A stretch of 64,000 bases of DNA, from positions 62,001-126,000 of the forward strand of contig NZ_JASCXJ010000012.1 in assembly GCF_030271535.1 (NCBI RefSeq), written 5' to 3'. This document shows, piece after piece, positions 45,213 through 54,343 of the stretch (position 1 is its first letter; each line of letters begins with the position of its first letter). The notes beneath the pieces were generated by a model, which was not told the origin of the DNA, searched no databases, and saw only the letters and a program-made list of their open reading frames with translations. The translations under genes were made by a program, and so were the position numbers. This stretch comes from Nocardiopsis sp. ATB16-24. Lineage in GTDB: Bacteria > Actinomycetota > Actinomycetes > Streptosporangiales > Streptosporangiaceae.

Positions 45213-46526
45213 ATGGCGCCCACTCCCACCGCGCCCGAGGAGCCCACCGGCGCCCCCTCCGGCGGCGCACGCACCCCCTCGTCGGCCCCCGATCCCGCAC
45301 TGGTCCTGCCCCAGGTGAGTGGTCGACACGAAAGCCTGGACGGCATCCGCGCCATGGCCGCCATGATGGTCCTGGTCTTCCACGTGGCGACCGAGACCGG
45401 TGACTCCCTGGCGCCCGGGGTGGTCGGCGGGCTGCTCTCCGCCTTCGACCTGGCCGTGCCCCTGTTCTTCGCCCTGTCCGGGGTCCTGCTGTACAGGCCC
45501 TGGGCCCGTGCCGCCCTGTCCGGGGTGCGCGGGCCGCGTGCCCGTCCCTACCTGTGGCGCCGTGCCGCGCGCGTGTTCCCCGCCTACTGGTTGGTGGCCG
45601 TGGTGGCGCTGCTCGTCTACTCCCAGGAGGAGATCGGCTCGCCCAGGTACTGGTGGGAGGTCCTGAGCCTGACCTTCGTCTTCGACACCGACCCCTCCTG
45701 GGTGGGCACCGGCCCCTACGGCCTGGGCCAGATGTGGAGTCTGTCGGTGGAGGTGAGCTTCTACCTGCTGCTGCCGCTGTTCGGTCTGGTCCTGGCCCTG
45801 TGGGCACGCCGGGGCGGGGACGTGGACGCCCGCGGCAGACGCTTGCTCACCGGCTTGCTCGTGCTGGCCGTGCTGGGTCTGGCCGCACTGGTCCCGCAGT
45901 TCTATCCCGAGCCCCGCGAGTACATGCACGCCTGGCTCCCCCGGGCCATGGGGCTGTTCGCGGCGGGGATGGCGTTGGCCGTGCTCTCGGAGTGGGCCTG
46001 GCGCGAACCCGGCCCGGACGGTCCGGTGCGCCGTCTGTGCCGGACCATCGCGGCCTCCCCGGGGTTGTGCTGGCTGGTCGCGGGCGGATTCCTGGCCCTC
46101 AACGCCACCGACGCCACCGGTGGCCGTTTCATCGGCTCCGGCGACATCTGGACCTCGGCGGTGGACTCCCTGACGGGAATCGGCTTCGCCTTCTTCGTGA
46201 TCGCGCCCGCCGCGCTGGCCCCCCGCCCCACCTCACCGCCGCTTCCGCTGCGGCGGCTCTCCGCGTGGCGGGGTGGCCGGTGGCTGGACACGCTGCTGCG
46301 GCACCGGGTGTGCCAGTTCCTCGCGAGGATCTCCTACGGCGTGTTCCTGTGGCAGTTCATGGTGCTGTACCTGTGGCGCGACTTCACCGGCCAGGAGATC
46401 TTCACCGGTTCCTTCTGGCTGGACGTGGTGCCCGTGACCCTCGGGACGATCCTGCTGGCCATGGCCACCCACCGATGGGTGGAGGAACCCTGCCGCCGTT
46501 GGTCCCGCAAGTTCTTCCGAACCTAG
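45213..46526 (+). CDS. Acyltransferase family 3 membrane protein (OafA/OatA-like)
   Basis: 437 residues with about 10 TM helices after a 38-residue disordered Pro/Ala-rich head. The first TM starts SLDGIRAMAAMMVLVFHVAT, with the conserved Arg and catalytic His. FALSGVLLYRPW and WSLSVEVSFYLLLPL follow. The family O-acylates sugars on surface glycans. The start ATG at 45213 follows GGAAGG. It sits in the envelope locus beside DPA genes and a GT-like protein, which suggests an envelope glycan acceptor. Confidence 0.9.
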   Translation: MAPTPTAPEEPTGAPSGGARTPSSAPDPALVLPQVSGRHESLDGIRAMAAMMVLVFHVATETGDSLAPGVVGGLLSAFDLAVPLFFALSGVLLYRPWARAALSGVRGPRARPYLWRRAARVFPAYWLVAVVALLVYSQEEIGSPRYWWEVLSLTFVFDTDPSWVGTGPYGLGQMWSLSVEVSFYLLLPLFGLVLALWARRGGDVDARGRRLLTGLLVLAVLGLAALVPQFYPEPREYMHAWLPRAMGLFAAGMALAVLSEWAWREPGPDGPVRRLCRTIAASPGLCWLVAGGFLALNATDATGGRFIGSGDIWTSAVDSLTGIGFAFFVIAPAALAPRPTSPPLPLRRLSAWRGGRWLDTLLRHRVCQFLARISYGVFLWQFMVLYLWRDFTGQEIFTGSFWLDVVPVTLGTILLAMATHRWVEEPCRRWSRKFFRT

Positions 46527-46586
46527 CCGAGCGCGGCCCGCGCCCGCTCGCGGACCCGGGGCGCGCCCGCCCGGGCCCCGTGCTCC

Positions 46587-48635
46587 TCAGTCCCCCGTCG
46601 CGCGCCCGTCCTCCTCCGAGGCCCAGGGGTCACCCTCCACGGTCGGCTCCATCTGACCTATCGACACCCAGCTCAGGCACAGCCCTCCCCGGTCCTCCTC
46701 GTCCTGGGGCACGAACACCGACAACTGCTCTCCGACCGCGCCCGCCGGCACATACCAGGTGCCGTTCTCCGACGCCGCGGGCAGCTCCACCTCGATCCAG
46801 TCGTCGCCCACCGCCACGACCACGTCGACGTCCTCCTCGGACGTGTAGCCCAGGGAGACGATCTGGTCCGAACCGCCGTCCGCGCGCACCGGCCAGGACA
46901 TGAGCCCCTCCCAGGGCTCCAGGCAGTCGTCGGCCGGGCCCGGGGCGAACATGTAGCCGCCCTCCGAGGGCCGGGCCGGGACCAGGTAGCCCGCGTCGTT
47001 GAACACGTACGCGGTGTCGGACTCCTCGGGGTCGACCATCCTGCGGGCGACCTCGGGCGAGGCCAGCGGCGGCAACACCCAGGAGCTCAGGCGACGTTGA
47101 CCGTTCCACTCCAGCACCACGTCCTCGGGGACCGGACGCGCGTACAGGCCGCCCTCCTCGGGCACGTCCGTCAGCGCCGCCCGCACGGTGTCCAGGTACC
47201 AGTGGAGACGGTCTCCGCTCAGGGTCTGGGCGTAGGCGTACGTGGAGTGGCCCGCGGCCGCCGCGTACACCACCGTCGCCAGCACCGCGGCCGTCCGAGC
47301 GCCACGCCGGGGCCGCACCCGGTAGGGCCCGACCGCGGTCTTCGCCCCCTCTCCCGCACCGCCGACCAGGGATCTGGCCCGCTCCTCCCGGGTGGGCAGG
47401 TAGGCCAGGGCCAGACACAGGGCGAACACCAGGGCCGCGTCCGCCACGTACCGGGGATCGGTGGCGGCCACGTCCTGGAAGCGCCCTCGCGCGATGATCG
47501 TCGGGACGATGTCCACGACCACCACATAACCCAGCAGCAACACCCAGGGCCGCCACGATCCGCGCCGGAACCACAGGCCGGTCAGCACGATCACCGCGAA
47601 CACCGCCCAGGCGCCCAACACCACCACACCGCGCGGATCGATCAGACCGCCGGTCGGGGTGACCGGCCCCCATTCGAGGGGACCGCCCAGGGCACCGACC
47701 GGGAAGACCTCGGTGAGCAGTCCGCGCAACATCGTCAGCGCGGGCCGCGCCTCGGGCACCCCCGCTCCCTCTCCACCCTCCGAGGCGCGCATCCGCACGA
47801 GGTAGAACACCGTGTAGGCGACGAAGAGACCGGCCATCGCCGCCCAGAACGGCCGATGCAGCCTCCAGGCGCGGCGGGCCCCCGCGACCACCCCTCCCGG
47901 GTAGAGGTGGGCGACCGCCACTCCGAACAGCAGCAAAGGCAGGAACATCGCCTTGACCGTGAACGCCATGCCGAAGACCACCGCGCCACCCGCCCACCAG
48001 GCGGCGCGGGGATCTTCGGTGCGCAGGTGGCGCACGGTCCACAGCAGGGCGAGCACCATGGCGAGTTGGAAGGGGACCGCGTTGAGCGCCGCCGACCACC
48101 AGCCCAGGACGGGCACCGTCAGCGGGGCCAACGCGTACACCGTCAGCGGGATCAGCAGGGCCCGGCGACGACCGAACAGCACCCACAGCAGACGGAGGAG
48201 ACCGAGCAGCGCGGCGGCCTGGAAGGCCAGCATGGAACCCGCGCTGAACCACCACTCGTAGGGCCACAACGTGGTCTGGAGATAGACGAGGAACAGGGCG
48301 CCCGGCATCAGGTGCCCCTTGTGCAGGGTGAACAGGTACTCCGGACTCAGGGTGCCCGCGTAGGCGGAGGCGAAGAACAGGTAGTCGTCCTCGACGAAGT
48401 AGGACTCGCTCAGAACGTACGCGCGCAGCCCCACGGCCACCGCGACCACCACAAGCCCCGCCAGTACAAGGCGATCACTCGCCAGCCGGCGGGTCGCGAC
48501 CCCCACCGTACGCAGTCGCTCCCCGAGAGCGGGGCCCTCCTCCTCGATCTCGGAGTCCGAAGGTCGTACCCTTACCGCGGCGGATGTCTCCGGGGCCTTG
48601 GGACCCTCACTCGCCGTAGGGGGGACAGGCGGCAT
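46587..48635 (-). CDS. Large multispanning membrane protein, GT-C glycosyltransferase-like
   Basis: 682 residues. An acidic disordered head is followed by about 10-12 TM helices. An acidic motif EDD lies in the first extracytoplasmic loop (SYFVEDDYLFFASAY), as in polyprenyl-sugar-dependent GT-C enzymes. A soluble C-terminal domain of about 200 residues, beta-rich, follows, as in arabinosyltransferases and relatives. No precise family is recognised. The start ATG at 48635 has GGAGG six nt upstream. Its position beside dprE1/dprE2/ubiA suggests it could use polyprenyl-phosphoryl-arabinose, which is inference. Confidence 0.72.
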   Translation of the reverse strand: MPPVPPTASEGPKAPETSAAVRVRPSDSEIEEEGPALGERLRTVGVATRRLASDRLVLAGLVVVAVAVGLRAYVLSESYFVEDDYLFFASAYAGTLSPEYLFTLHKGHLMPGALFLVYLQTTLWPYEWWFSAGSMLAFQAAALLGLLRLLWVLFGRRRALLIPLTVYALAPLTVPVLGWWSAALNAVPFQLAMVLALLWTVRHLRTEDPRAAWWAGGAVVFGMAFTVKAMFLPLLLFGVAVAHLYPGGVVAGARRAWRLHRPFWAAMAGLFVAYTVFYLVRMRASEGGEGAGVPEARPALTMLRGLLTEVFPVGALGGPLEWGPVTPTGGLIDPRGVVVLGAWAVFAVIVLTGLWFRRGSWRPWVLLLGYVVVVDIVPTIIARGRFQDVAATDPRYVADAALVFALCLALAYLPTREERARSLVGGAGEGAKTAVGPYRVRPRRGARTAAVLATVVYAAAAGHSTYAYAQTLSGDRLHWYLDTVRAALTDVPEEGGLYARPVPEDVVLEWNGQRRLSSWVLPPLASPEVARRMVDPEESDTAYVFNDAGYLVPARPSEGGYMFAPGPADDCLEPWEGLMSWPVRADGGSDQIVSLGYTSEEDVDVVVAVGDDWIEVELPAASENGTWYVPAGAVGEQLSVFVPQDEEDRGGLCLSWVSIGQMEPTVEGDPWASEEDGRATGD

Positions 48636-48784
48636 AGATTCCCTCCCGCCGCAGGTTGGCCAACCCGGAAGATGGGTGCCAGAATACAACACGTTCCACT
48701 TTCTTCCCCGGCCCTTACCGCAGGCCTTCCGGCTTTGCACGATCAGAACAGGAACATGATTCACCTTCGTGTCCCGCCGGGGTC

Positions 48785-49543
48785 GTGAGCACCGTGGAGG
48801 TGAGGCCGGTGGGACTCGAACAGGTACGCCGGGACTGGACCCGGCTGGGTTCCACCGAGCCCCTGTGGGCGGTGTGCGTGGACCCGCAGAAGCGGGACGG
48901 AGGCTGGGACGACGACGAGTTCCTCGCCTCGGGCCGAGCCGACATCGATCCGGCCGTGGCCCGATTGGAGGAACTGGGCATCCGCCCGGACGGCGGCCGT
49001 GTCCTGGACTTCGGCTGTGGCGCGGGACGGCTGTCCAACGCGTTGGCCGCCCACTTCGACGAGGTCGTGGGGGTGGACATCTCCGCGCCGATGCTGGCCG
49101 AGGCCCGCCGTCTGGACCGCTCCGGTGGCCGGATCACCTTCGCGCTGAACGAGCGCCCCGACCTGTCGATGTTCGAGGACGACTCCTTCGACCTCGTCTA
49201 CACCGACCTCGTCCTGCAACACCTGCCTCCCGAGCTGGCCGAGGGTTACGTACGCGAGTTCGCGCGGGTGGTACGCCCCGGCGGCGCGATGGTGCTGGGT
49301 GTGCCCGAGTCCGAGCGGCGCACCTTCAAGGGGATGGTGTTCCGGTACGCCCCCTGGCCGCTGATCGCCCTGGCCCAGCGCGTGCTGCTGCGCTATCCGG
49401 CACCGATGCGGATGCACACCCTGCGTACCGAGAGGGTCGCCGCGCTGGTCCCCGAGGGCCGGATCGTCGCCTCCGACGAGTACTGGGGCGGGGACCACTG
49501 GCGCCATCTGCGCCACTACGTGGTGGTGGAGGAGGGACGATGA
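48785..49543 (+). CDS. SAM-dependent methyltransferase (class I)
   Basis: 252 residues. The SAM motif is VLDFGCGAGRLS, then EVVGVDISAPML (acidic residue of motif II) and FDLVYTDLVLQHLPPE. The first 70 residues are an N-terminal extension with GSTEPLWAVCVDP, commonly seen in natural-product and surface glycan methyltransferases. The start is GTG at 48785, with GGGG nearby. Its stop overlaps the next methyltransferase start (ATGA). Confidence 0.86.
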   Translation: MSTVEVRPVGLEQVRRDWTRLGSTEPLWAVCVDPQKRDGGWDDDEFLASGRADIDPAVARLEELGIRPDGGRVLDFGCGAGRLSNALAAHFDEVVGVDISAPMLAEARRLDRSGGRITFALNERPDLSMFEDDSFDLVYTDLVLQHLPPELAEGYVREFARVVRPGGAMVLGVPESERRTFKGMVFRYAPWPLIALAQRVLLRYPAPMRMHTLRTERVAALVPEGRIVASDEYWGGDHWRHLRHYVVVEEGR

Positions 49544-50331
49544 CCTCCTCCGTGCCCCGCTCCGACGGCACCGTGGCCTTTCGCGCCACACTGGGCCGGT
49601 CGGTGGGGCTGTTCAACGCCTTCCGTCGGGAGCAGAGCGACCCCGCCCACTTCTACGGCACGTTGGCGAGGGACACCGTCGCGCAACTGCGCTCCTACAC
49701 CCCCCTGCGGGGAAGGCTCGTGGCCGACGTGGGCGGTGGCCCCGGTTATTTCGCCGACGAACTGCGCGCCGCCGGTGCGCGTTGCCTGTGCGTGGACTCC
49801 GACGCCCACGAGATGAGACTGCACGGACGCGCGGCGGACGTCCACGGCGTCCAGGGCAGCGCGCTGGACCTGCCGCTGCGCAGCGACTCGGTGGATGTGT
49901 GCTTCTCCTCCAACGTGCTGGAACATGTGCCGGACCGCGTCCGGATGGCCGACGAGATGGTGCGGGTGACCCGGCCGGGCGGGCTGGTGTACCTGTCGTA
50001 CACGCTGTGGCTGTCGCCGTGGGGCGGGCACGAGACCTCGCCGTGGCACTACCTGGGCGGCGCCTACGCCGCCGAACGGTTCGCACGCAGGCACGGACGT
50101 CGGCCCAAGAACGACTTCGGCAACACCATGTACGCCGCGTACGCCAAGGAGATGCTGCGGTGGGTCCGCCGACGCACCGATGTGGACCCCGTGGACATCC
50201 GCCCTCGTTACCTGCCCGGATGGGCCAAACCGATCGTGCACGTCCCCCTGCTGCGCGAGATCGTCACGTGGAACCTGCTGTTGGTGCTGCGCAAGCGCGG
50301 GGAGCACGCACCCGGACCTCCCACCCCCTGA
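49540..50331 (+). CDS. SAM-dependent methyltransferase (class I), second of pair
   Basis: 263 residues. Motif I is VADVGGGPGYFA, followed by CLCVDSDAHEM and SVDVCFSSNVLEHVPD. The C-terminal part RYLPGWAKPIVHVPLLREIVTWNLLL is hydrophobic and may touch the membrane. The start ATG at 49540 overlaps the stop of the first methyltransferase by 4 bp, so they are translated together. With the GT-like gene divergent to them, they probably act on one envelope glycan. Confidence 0.87.
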   Translation: MTSSVPRSDGTVAFRATLGRSVGLFNAFRREQSDPAHFYGTLARDTVAQLRSYTPLRGRLVADVGGGPGYFADELRAAGARCLCVDSDAHEMRLHGRAADVHGVQGSALDLPLRSDSVDVCFSSNVLEHVPDRVRMADEMVRVTRPGGLVYLSYTLWLSPWGGHETSPWHYLGGAYAAERFARRHGRRPKNDFGNTMYAAYAKEMLRWVRRRTDVDPVDIRPRYLPGWAKPIVHVPLLREIVTWNLLLVLRKRGEHAPGPPTP

Positions 50332-50366
50332 CCGCGTGTCCGGTGGACGCGGGGCGCTCGGAATCC

Positions 50367-51629
50367 TCATCGGTCCGGGGTGAGGAAGAGCGCTCCGATC
50401 ACACGGCCATCGGCCTCGGCGACCGTGAACGTCCAACCGCCCACGGTGACCTCCTCCCCCGGCCCGTCGGGGATGTGGCCGAGCAGGACCAGGACCATTC
50501 CGGCGATGGTGACGTAGCTTCCCTCCGGCCGGTCGGTGAGGACGACTCCGAGGTCCTCCAGTTCGTGGACGGGATAGGAGCCGGGAAGTCGCAGGGCACC
50601 GTCCTCCAGACGTGTGGGGACGGCCTCCGTCGTGTCGGTCTCGTCATAGATCTCACCGACGACCTCCTCCAGCAGGTCCTCCAGACTGACGATGCCGCTG
50701 ACACCCCCGCTCTCACCGATCACGACGGCCAACTGCTGACGCTCCATGGTCATCCGGTGCAGTGCCGAGGAGACCGTCAAGGAGACGGGCAGCAGAAGCG
50801 GCTTGCGGGCCAGGCCCCCCGCCTCGCCCTCGCCCCGGATCAGGTCGGACCAGTGCACGACCCCCACGACGTCGTCCACGTCTCCGTCGACCACCGGGGC
50901 ACGGGAGTGACCGTGTTCGGCGAGCAGCAGGGCCGCCTCCCTCGCGGGTGTACCGGCCGGAACCGTGTCCACCTCGGGACGTGGAACCAGGACCTGACGC
51001 AGTGTCCGCTCGGTGATGTCGAAGGCGCCCGACAGAATGGTGCGCTGCTCGGCTGTCATACCGCCCTGGGTCGCGATCATGTCACGCAGCTCCTCCTGGG
51101 TGGTCTCCTCCCGGTCACCCCGGGGGTCCACCCCGCCCAGGCGGACGACCAGGTCGGTGGAGACGCTGAGCAGCCACACCACGGGCCGGGAGAGCACGGC
51201 CAACGCGTCGAGCGGCCGGGCCACGAGCAGCGCCCAGGACTCGGCGCGCTGCATGGCGATGCGTTTGGGGGCCAACTCCCCCAGGACCAGGGTGGCGAAG
51301 GTGAGCACGATGGTGACCAGGACGACCGAGACCGGGGCCGCGTAGGAACCGAGGAAACCCAACGGCTCGACCAGGGGCCGGGCCAGGGAGACGGCCGCGG
51401 TGGCGGAGGCGAGGAATCCGGCGAGGGTGATGCCGATCTGGATGGTGGCCAGGAACCGGTTGGGATCACGGGCCAGCCTGGCCACCGCACGACCCCCCGG
51501 CCCTTGCCCCTCCAGCCGTCTGATCTGCCCCTCCCGCAGGGTGATCAACGCGATCTCACTGCCCGCGAACACGGCGTTGGCCACGATCAGGACCAGCACG
51601 AGGCCGATCTGGACCTCGTAGCCCTCCAT
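50367..51629 (-). CDS. CNNM/HlyC-CorC family protein (hemolysin-like)
   Basis: 420 residues. The N-terminal DUF21 transmembrane domain (about 1-195) contains VFAGSEIALIT and LVLGELAPKRIAMQ, signature motifs of the CNNM family. A CBS pair (about 215-330) includes VPRPEVDTVP, HSRAPVVDGDVDDVVGV and the LEDLLEEVVGEI motif. The C-terminal CorC_HlyC domain completes it. The family exports or transports divalent cations such as Mg2+; function as a haemolysin is historical naming. The start ATG is at 51629. Confidence 0.92.
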   Translation of the reverse strand: MEGYEVQIGLVLVLIVANAVFAGSEIALITLREGQIRRLEGQGPGGRAVARLARDPNRFLATIQIGITLAGFLASATAAVSLARPLVEPLGFLGSYAAPVSVVLVTIVLTFATLVLGELAPKRIAMQRAESWALLVARPLDALAVLSRPVVWLLSVSTDLVVRLGGVDPRGDREETTQEELRDMIATQGGMTAEQRTILSGAFDITERTLRQVLVPRPEVDTVPAGTPAREAALLLAEHGHSRAPVVDGDVDDVVGVVHWSDLIRGEGEAGGLARKPLLLPVSLTVSSALHRMTMERQQLAVVIGESGGVSGIVSLEDLLEEVVGEIYDETDTTEAVPTRLEDGALRLPGSYPVHELEDLGVVLTDRPEGSYVTIAGMVLVLLGHIPDGPGEEVTVGGWTFTVAEADGRVIGALFLTPDR

Positions 51630-52116
51630 GGGATTCCCCCAGATCGACTGTAGACGCCCGAAACAGGAGGTTCCTTCCCCCAGACCCACGAACCACACAC
51701 CGGACGAGGTCGGATCACCGCCTCCGGAGCGGACGTGGCGCCCGTCCCCCGCCGCCTTCCCCGCTCACGTCCGAGGTGTCCGAGAGCCGTGCGCGCCTCG
51801 CTCCGGCCTCTCCGGAGCCCTGCGCGGAGAGCGCGCGTGAGGTCCCGGTCCCGCGCAGGGGCGTTCTCGGCGCTCCAGCTCGATGCCGGCCCTCTGCGCC
51901 GACCCCGGCTCCTCCCGAGTGAGCGGCGCGGCGATCGGCGCACCTCCACCACACGCCGTCCTCGTGGCCGTCTTCCGCTCCCCTCCACGTCGTGCGGCCC
52001 GCCTAGATGTGATGCCCCGGTGAGAAGAGGGGCCCGTGGTGAACGCGAACGCCCGGCCTGGGTCGTCCCTGGCCGGGCGTTCGGGAATGGACGCGCGTGC
52101 GCGGTACCGGTCGGTA
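51630..52116. other. Intergenic region with the etf terminator
   Basis: 487 bp between the CNNM start and the etfA stop, both leftward. It holds the hairpin annotated at 52046-52083 and presumably the CNNM promoter. No further gene is supported. Confidence 0.5.
52046..52083 (-). terminator. Terminator of etfBA
   Basis: CGAACGCCCGGCC (52046-52058) pairs perfectly with its complement at 52071-52083 around a 12-base loop. It lies about 35 bp past the etfA stop and has no T-tract. Confidence 0.6.
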
Positions 52117-53061
52117 CTACTTGCGCTTCTTGATCTCCTCGGTCAGCTGCGGAGCCACGGTGTGCAGGTCGCCCACCACTCCGAAGTCGGCCAGCTCGAA
52201 GATCGGCGCCTCGGGGTCCTTGTTGATCGCGACGATGTTCTTCGCGGTCTGCATGCCCGCACGGTGCTGGATCGCGCCGGAGATGCCCAGGGCCACGTAC
52301 AGGTTCGGGCTGACCGTCTTACCGGTCTGGCCGACCTGGAACTGGTTCGGGTACCAACCGGAGTCGACGGCGGCCCGAGAGGCGCCCACGGCCCCGCCCA
52401 GGACGTCGGCGAGGTTCTCGACGACGGAGAAGTCGTCGGAGCCGACACCGCGACCACCGGAGACCACGACCGCGGCCTCGGTGAGCTCGGGACGCTCGCC
52501 CTGCTCCTCGTGGACGCGCTCGATGACCTTGGCGGTCTTGGCGGCGTCGGAGACCTCCACCGACACGGCCTCCTCGGCGGCGGCGCCGGAGGAGGGCTCG
52601 GCCGGGATGGAGTTGGGACGTACGGCCACGACGGGCACACCGGTGCGCACCCGGGCGTGGGTGATGACGGAGCCACCGAAGATGCTGTGCTCGGCGACGA
52701 CGTCGGCGTCGACGTCCACCACGTCGGTGAGCACGCCCGAGCCCAGCTTGACGGCGGTACGTCCCGCGATCTCCTTGTTCTCGGCGGTGGCCGAGACCAG
52801 GATCGCGGCGGCGCCCTTGTCCTGGGCGAGCTTGGTGAGCAGCTCGGCCTTGGGGGCGACCACGTGGTCGTTCAGTTCGGCGGAGGCCACGTAGACCTTC
52901 TCCGCGCCGTACTCCGCCAGCGTGGCCTTGCCCGACTCCACGCCGTCGCCGACCCACACGGCCGCGGGCTCGCCGATACGGCGGGCGGCGGTGAGCAGCT
53001 CGCTGGTGACCTTCTTGACCTGTCCGTCGACGTGGTCGACGAGGACGAGGACCTCAGCCAT
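52117..53061 (-). CDS. etfA: Electron transfer flavoprotein alpha subunit
   Basis: 314 residues. The C-terminal FAD domain carries [20 protein letters not shown], the flavin-binding [20 protein letters not shown] and IGAI-like [10 protein letters not shown] motifs. EtfAB shuttles electrons from acyl-CoA dehydrogenases and other flavin dehydrogenases to the quinone pool. It follows etfB by 33 bp, as one operon. The start ATG is at 53061. Confidence 0.96.
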   Translation of the reverse strand: MAEVLVLVDHVDGQVKKVTSELLTAARRIGEPAAVWVGDGVESGKATLAEYGAEKVYVASAELNDHVVAPKAELLTKLAQDKGAAAILVSATAENKEIAGRTAVKLGSGVLTDVVDVDADVVAEHSIFGGSVITHARVRTGVPVVAVRPNSIPAEPSSGAAAEEAVSVEVSDAAKTAKVIERVHEEQGERPELTEAAVVVSGGRGVGSDDFSVVENLADVLGGAVGASRAAVDSGWYPNQFQVGQTGKTVSPNLYVALGISGAIQHRAGMQTAKNIVAINKDPEAPIFELADFGVVGDLHTVAPQLTEEIKKRK

Positions 53062-53094
53062 AATCCTTGAACCTTCCTGAGTCTCTCGCCGTAC

Positions 53095-53874
53095 CTACAC
53101 GAACTTCTTCTCGACGAGGAATTCGGCGAGCTTGGTCCCGCCGTCGCCCTCGTCCTTGATGACCGTGCCGGCGGCACGCGGCGGCGCGTCGGCGAAGTCG
53201 ACGGTCTCGGTGGTGGCGTTGGCCAGCCCCACCCGGGTCGTGTCGATGCCCGCGTCGGCGGCGGACTTCTTGTCGACCGGCTTCTTCTTCGCCTGCATGA
53301 TGAGCTTGAAGGACGGGTAGCGGGGCTCGTTGATCTTCTCGACCACGGACACCACCGCCGGGAGCCGGGCTTCGACGACGTCGTAGCCGTAGTCGGTCTG
53401 ACGCTGGATCCTGATGGTGTCGCCGTCGATGTCGACCTTGCGCGCGAAGGTGAGCTGCGGCAGCCCCAGGTACTCGGCCAGAGCGGCGCCGACGACGCCG
53501 GTACGGGCGTCGGTGGACTCCGAGCCCAGCACGACCACGTCGTACTCGATGCCGCCCAGGGCCTGCGCCAGGGCGTAGGCGCTCTGGAGCGCGTCCGAGC
53601 CGTGGATCGCCTCGTCGTTGACGAAGACGGCCTTGTCCGCACCCATGGACAGGGCCTTGCGGATGGAGTCGGTGGCCTGGTCCGGGCCCATCGTCAGGAT
53701 GGTGACCTCGCCACCGTGCTTCTCCTTGAGCTGGAGAGCCTCTTCGATCGCGTACTCGTCGAGCTCGTTGATGACGCCGTCGGACGCTGCGCGGTCGAGC
53801 GTCTTGTCATCGGCGTTGAGCTTCCGCTCGGTCGCCGTGTCCGGGACCTGCTTGACCAAAACGACAATATTCAT
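53095..53874 (-). CDS. etfB: Electron transfer flavoprotein beta subunit
   Basis: 259 residues. The N-terminal MNIVVLVKQVPDTATE strand, GADKAVFVND and the AMP-binding and recognition-loop segment LARPATD-equivalent (LGSESTDARTG) are visible, as is the QTDYGYDVVEARLPAVVSV signature of ETF-beta. The start ATG at 53874 corresponds to the family N-terminus; GGGAGG lies 14 nt upstream, an unusually long spacing. Transcription probably starts at the promoter at 54025-54053. Confidence 0.95.
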   Translation of the reverse strand: MNIVVLVKQVPDTATERKLNADDKTLDRAASDGVINELDEYAIEEALQLKEKHGGEVTILTMGPDQATDSIRKALSMGADKAVFVNDEAIHGSDALQSAYALAQALGGIEYDVVVLGSESTDARTGVVGAALAEYLGLPQLTFARKVDIDGDTIRIQRQTDYGYDVVEARLPAVVSVVEKINEPRYPSFKLIMQAKKKPVDKKSAADAGIDTTRVGLANATTETVDFADAPPRAAGTVIKDEGDGGTKLAEFLVEKKFV

Positions 53875-54343
53875 GGCCGGTGGCCGACCTCCCTGCACTC
53901 CATGATCCGCCGTGAGGCGGCCGGACGCTGGCGCGCCCCCTGATGCCAACAATGCCGAATGCCGTTCGGCCATCCGGCGGCGGGGCCGCCTTACGACCGG
54001 TCCCGCGATGTGCTCATGCCTCAAATGTTACTGGCTAGTAGCTTGGGGGCCAAGCCGCGGCCCCCGGTGTGACTGAGGCAACCCTAACCATCTCCGTTCC
54101 ATCGATCGCCACCACCCCGCCCTCCCGCGGTTCACCAGCGCCGACGTCGAACATGGGGGTCCTCGATGCCCGCTTTCCACCCTAGTCGCAACGAGCTCCG
54201 TCGGAACCGGTCACACCACCGGTGGAGGTCCGTGAAAGCGAGGACGCCCCCTTCCCGTGACGGGCGGGGGCGCCGCGCTCCGGAGCCGTACGAGATCGGT
54301 CGGGCACCCTCGGGGAGGGCGGACACCACCGAACGGACGCGGA
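53875..54343. other. Promoter region of etfBA
   Basis: 469 bp between etfB and the stop of the leftward kinase. It holds the etfBA promoter with its palindrome. No gene is supported. Confidence 0.5.
54025..54053 (-). promoter_or_regulatory. Candidate etfBA promoter with palindrome in the spacer
   Basis: On the minus strand TTGGCC (54053-54048) and TAACAT (54030-54025) are separated by 17 nt. The near-palindrome TTACTGGCTAGTAG (54028-54041) lies between them and overlaps the -10, so a repressor bound there would block RNA polymerase. The identity of the regulator is unknown. Confidence 0.45.
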
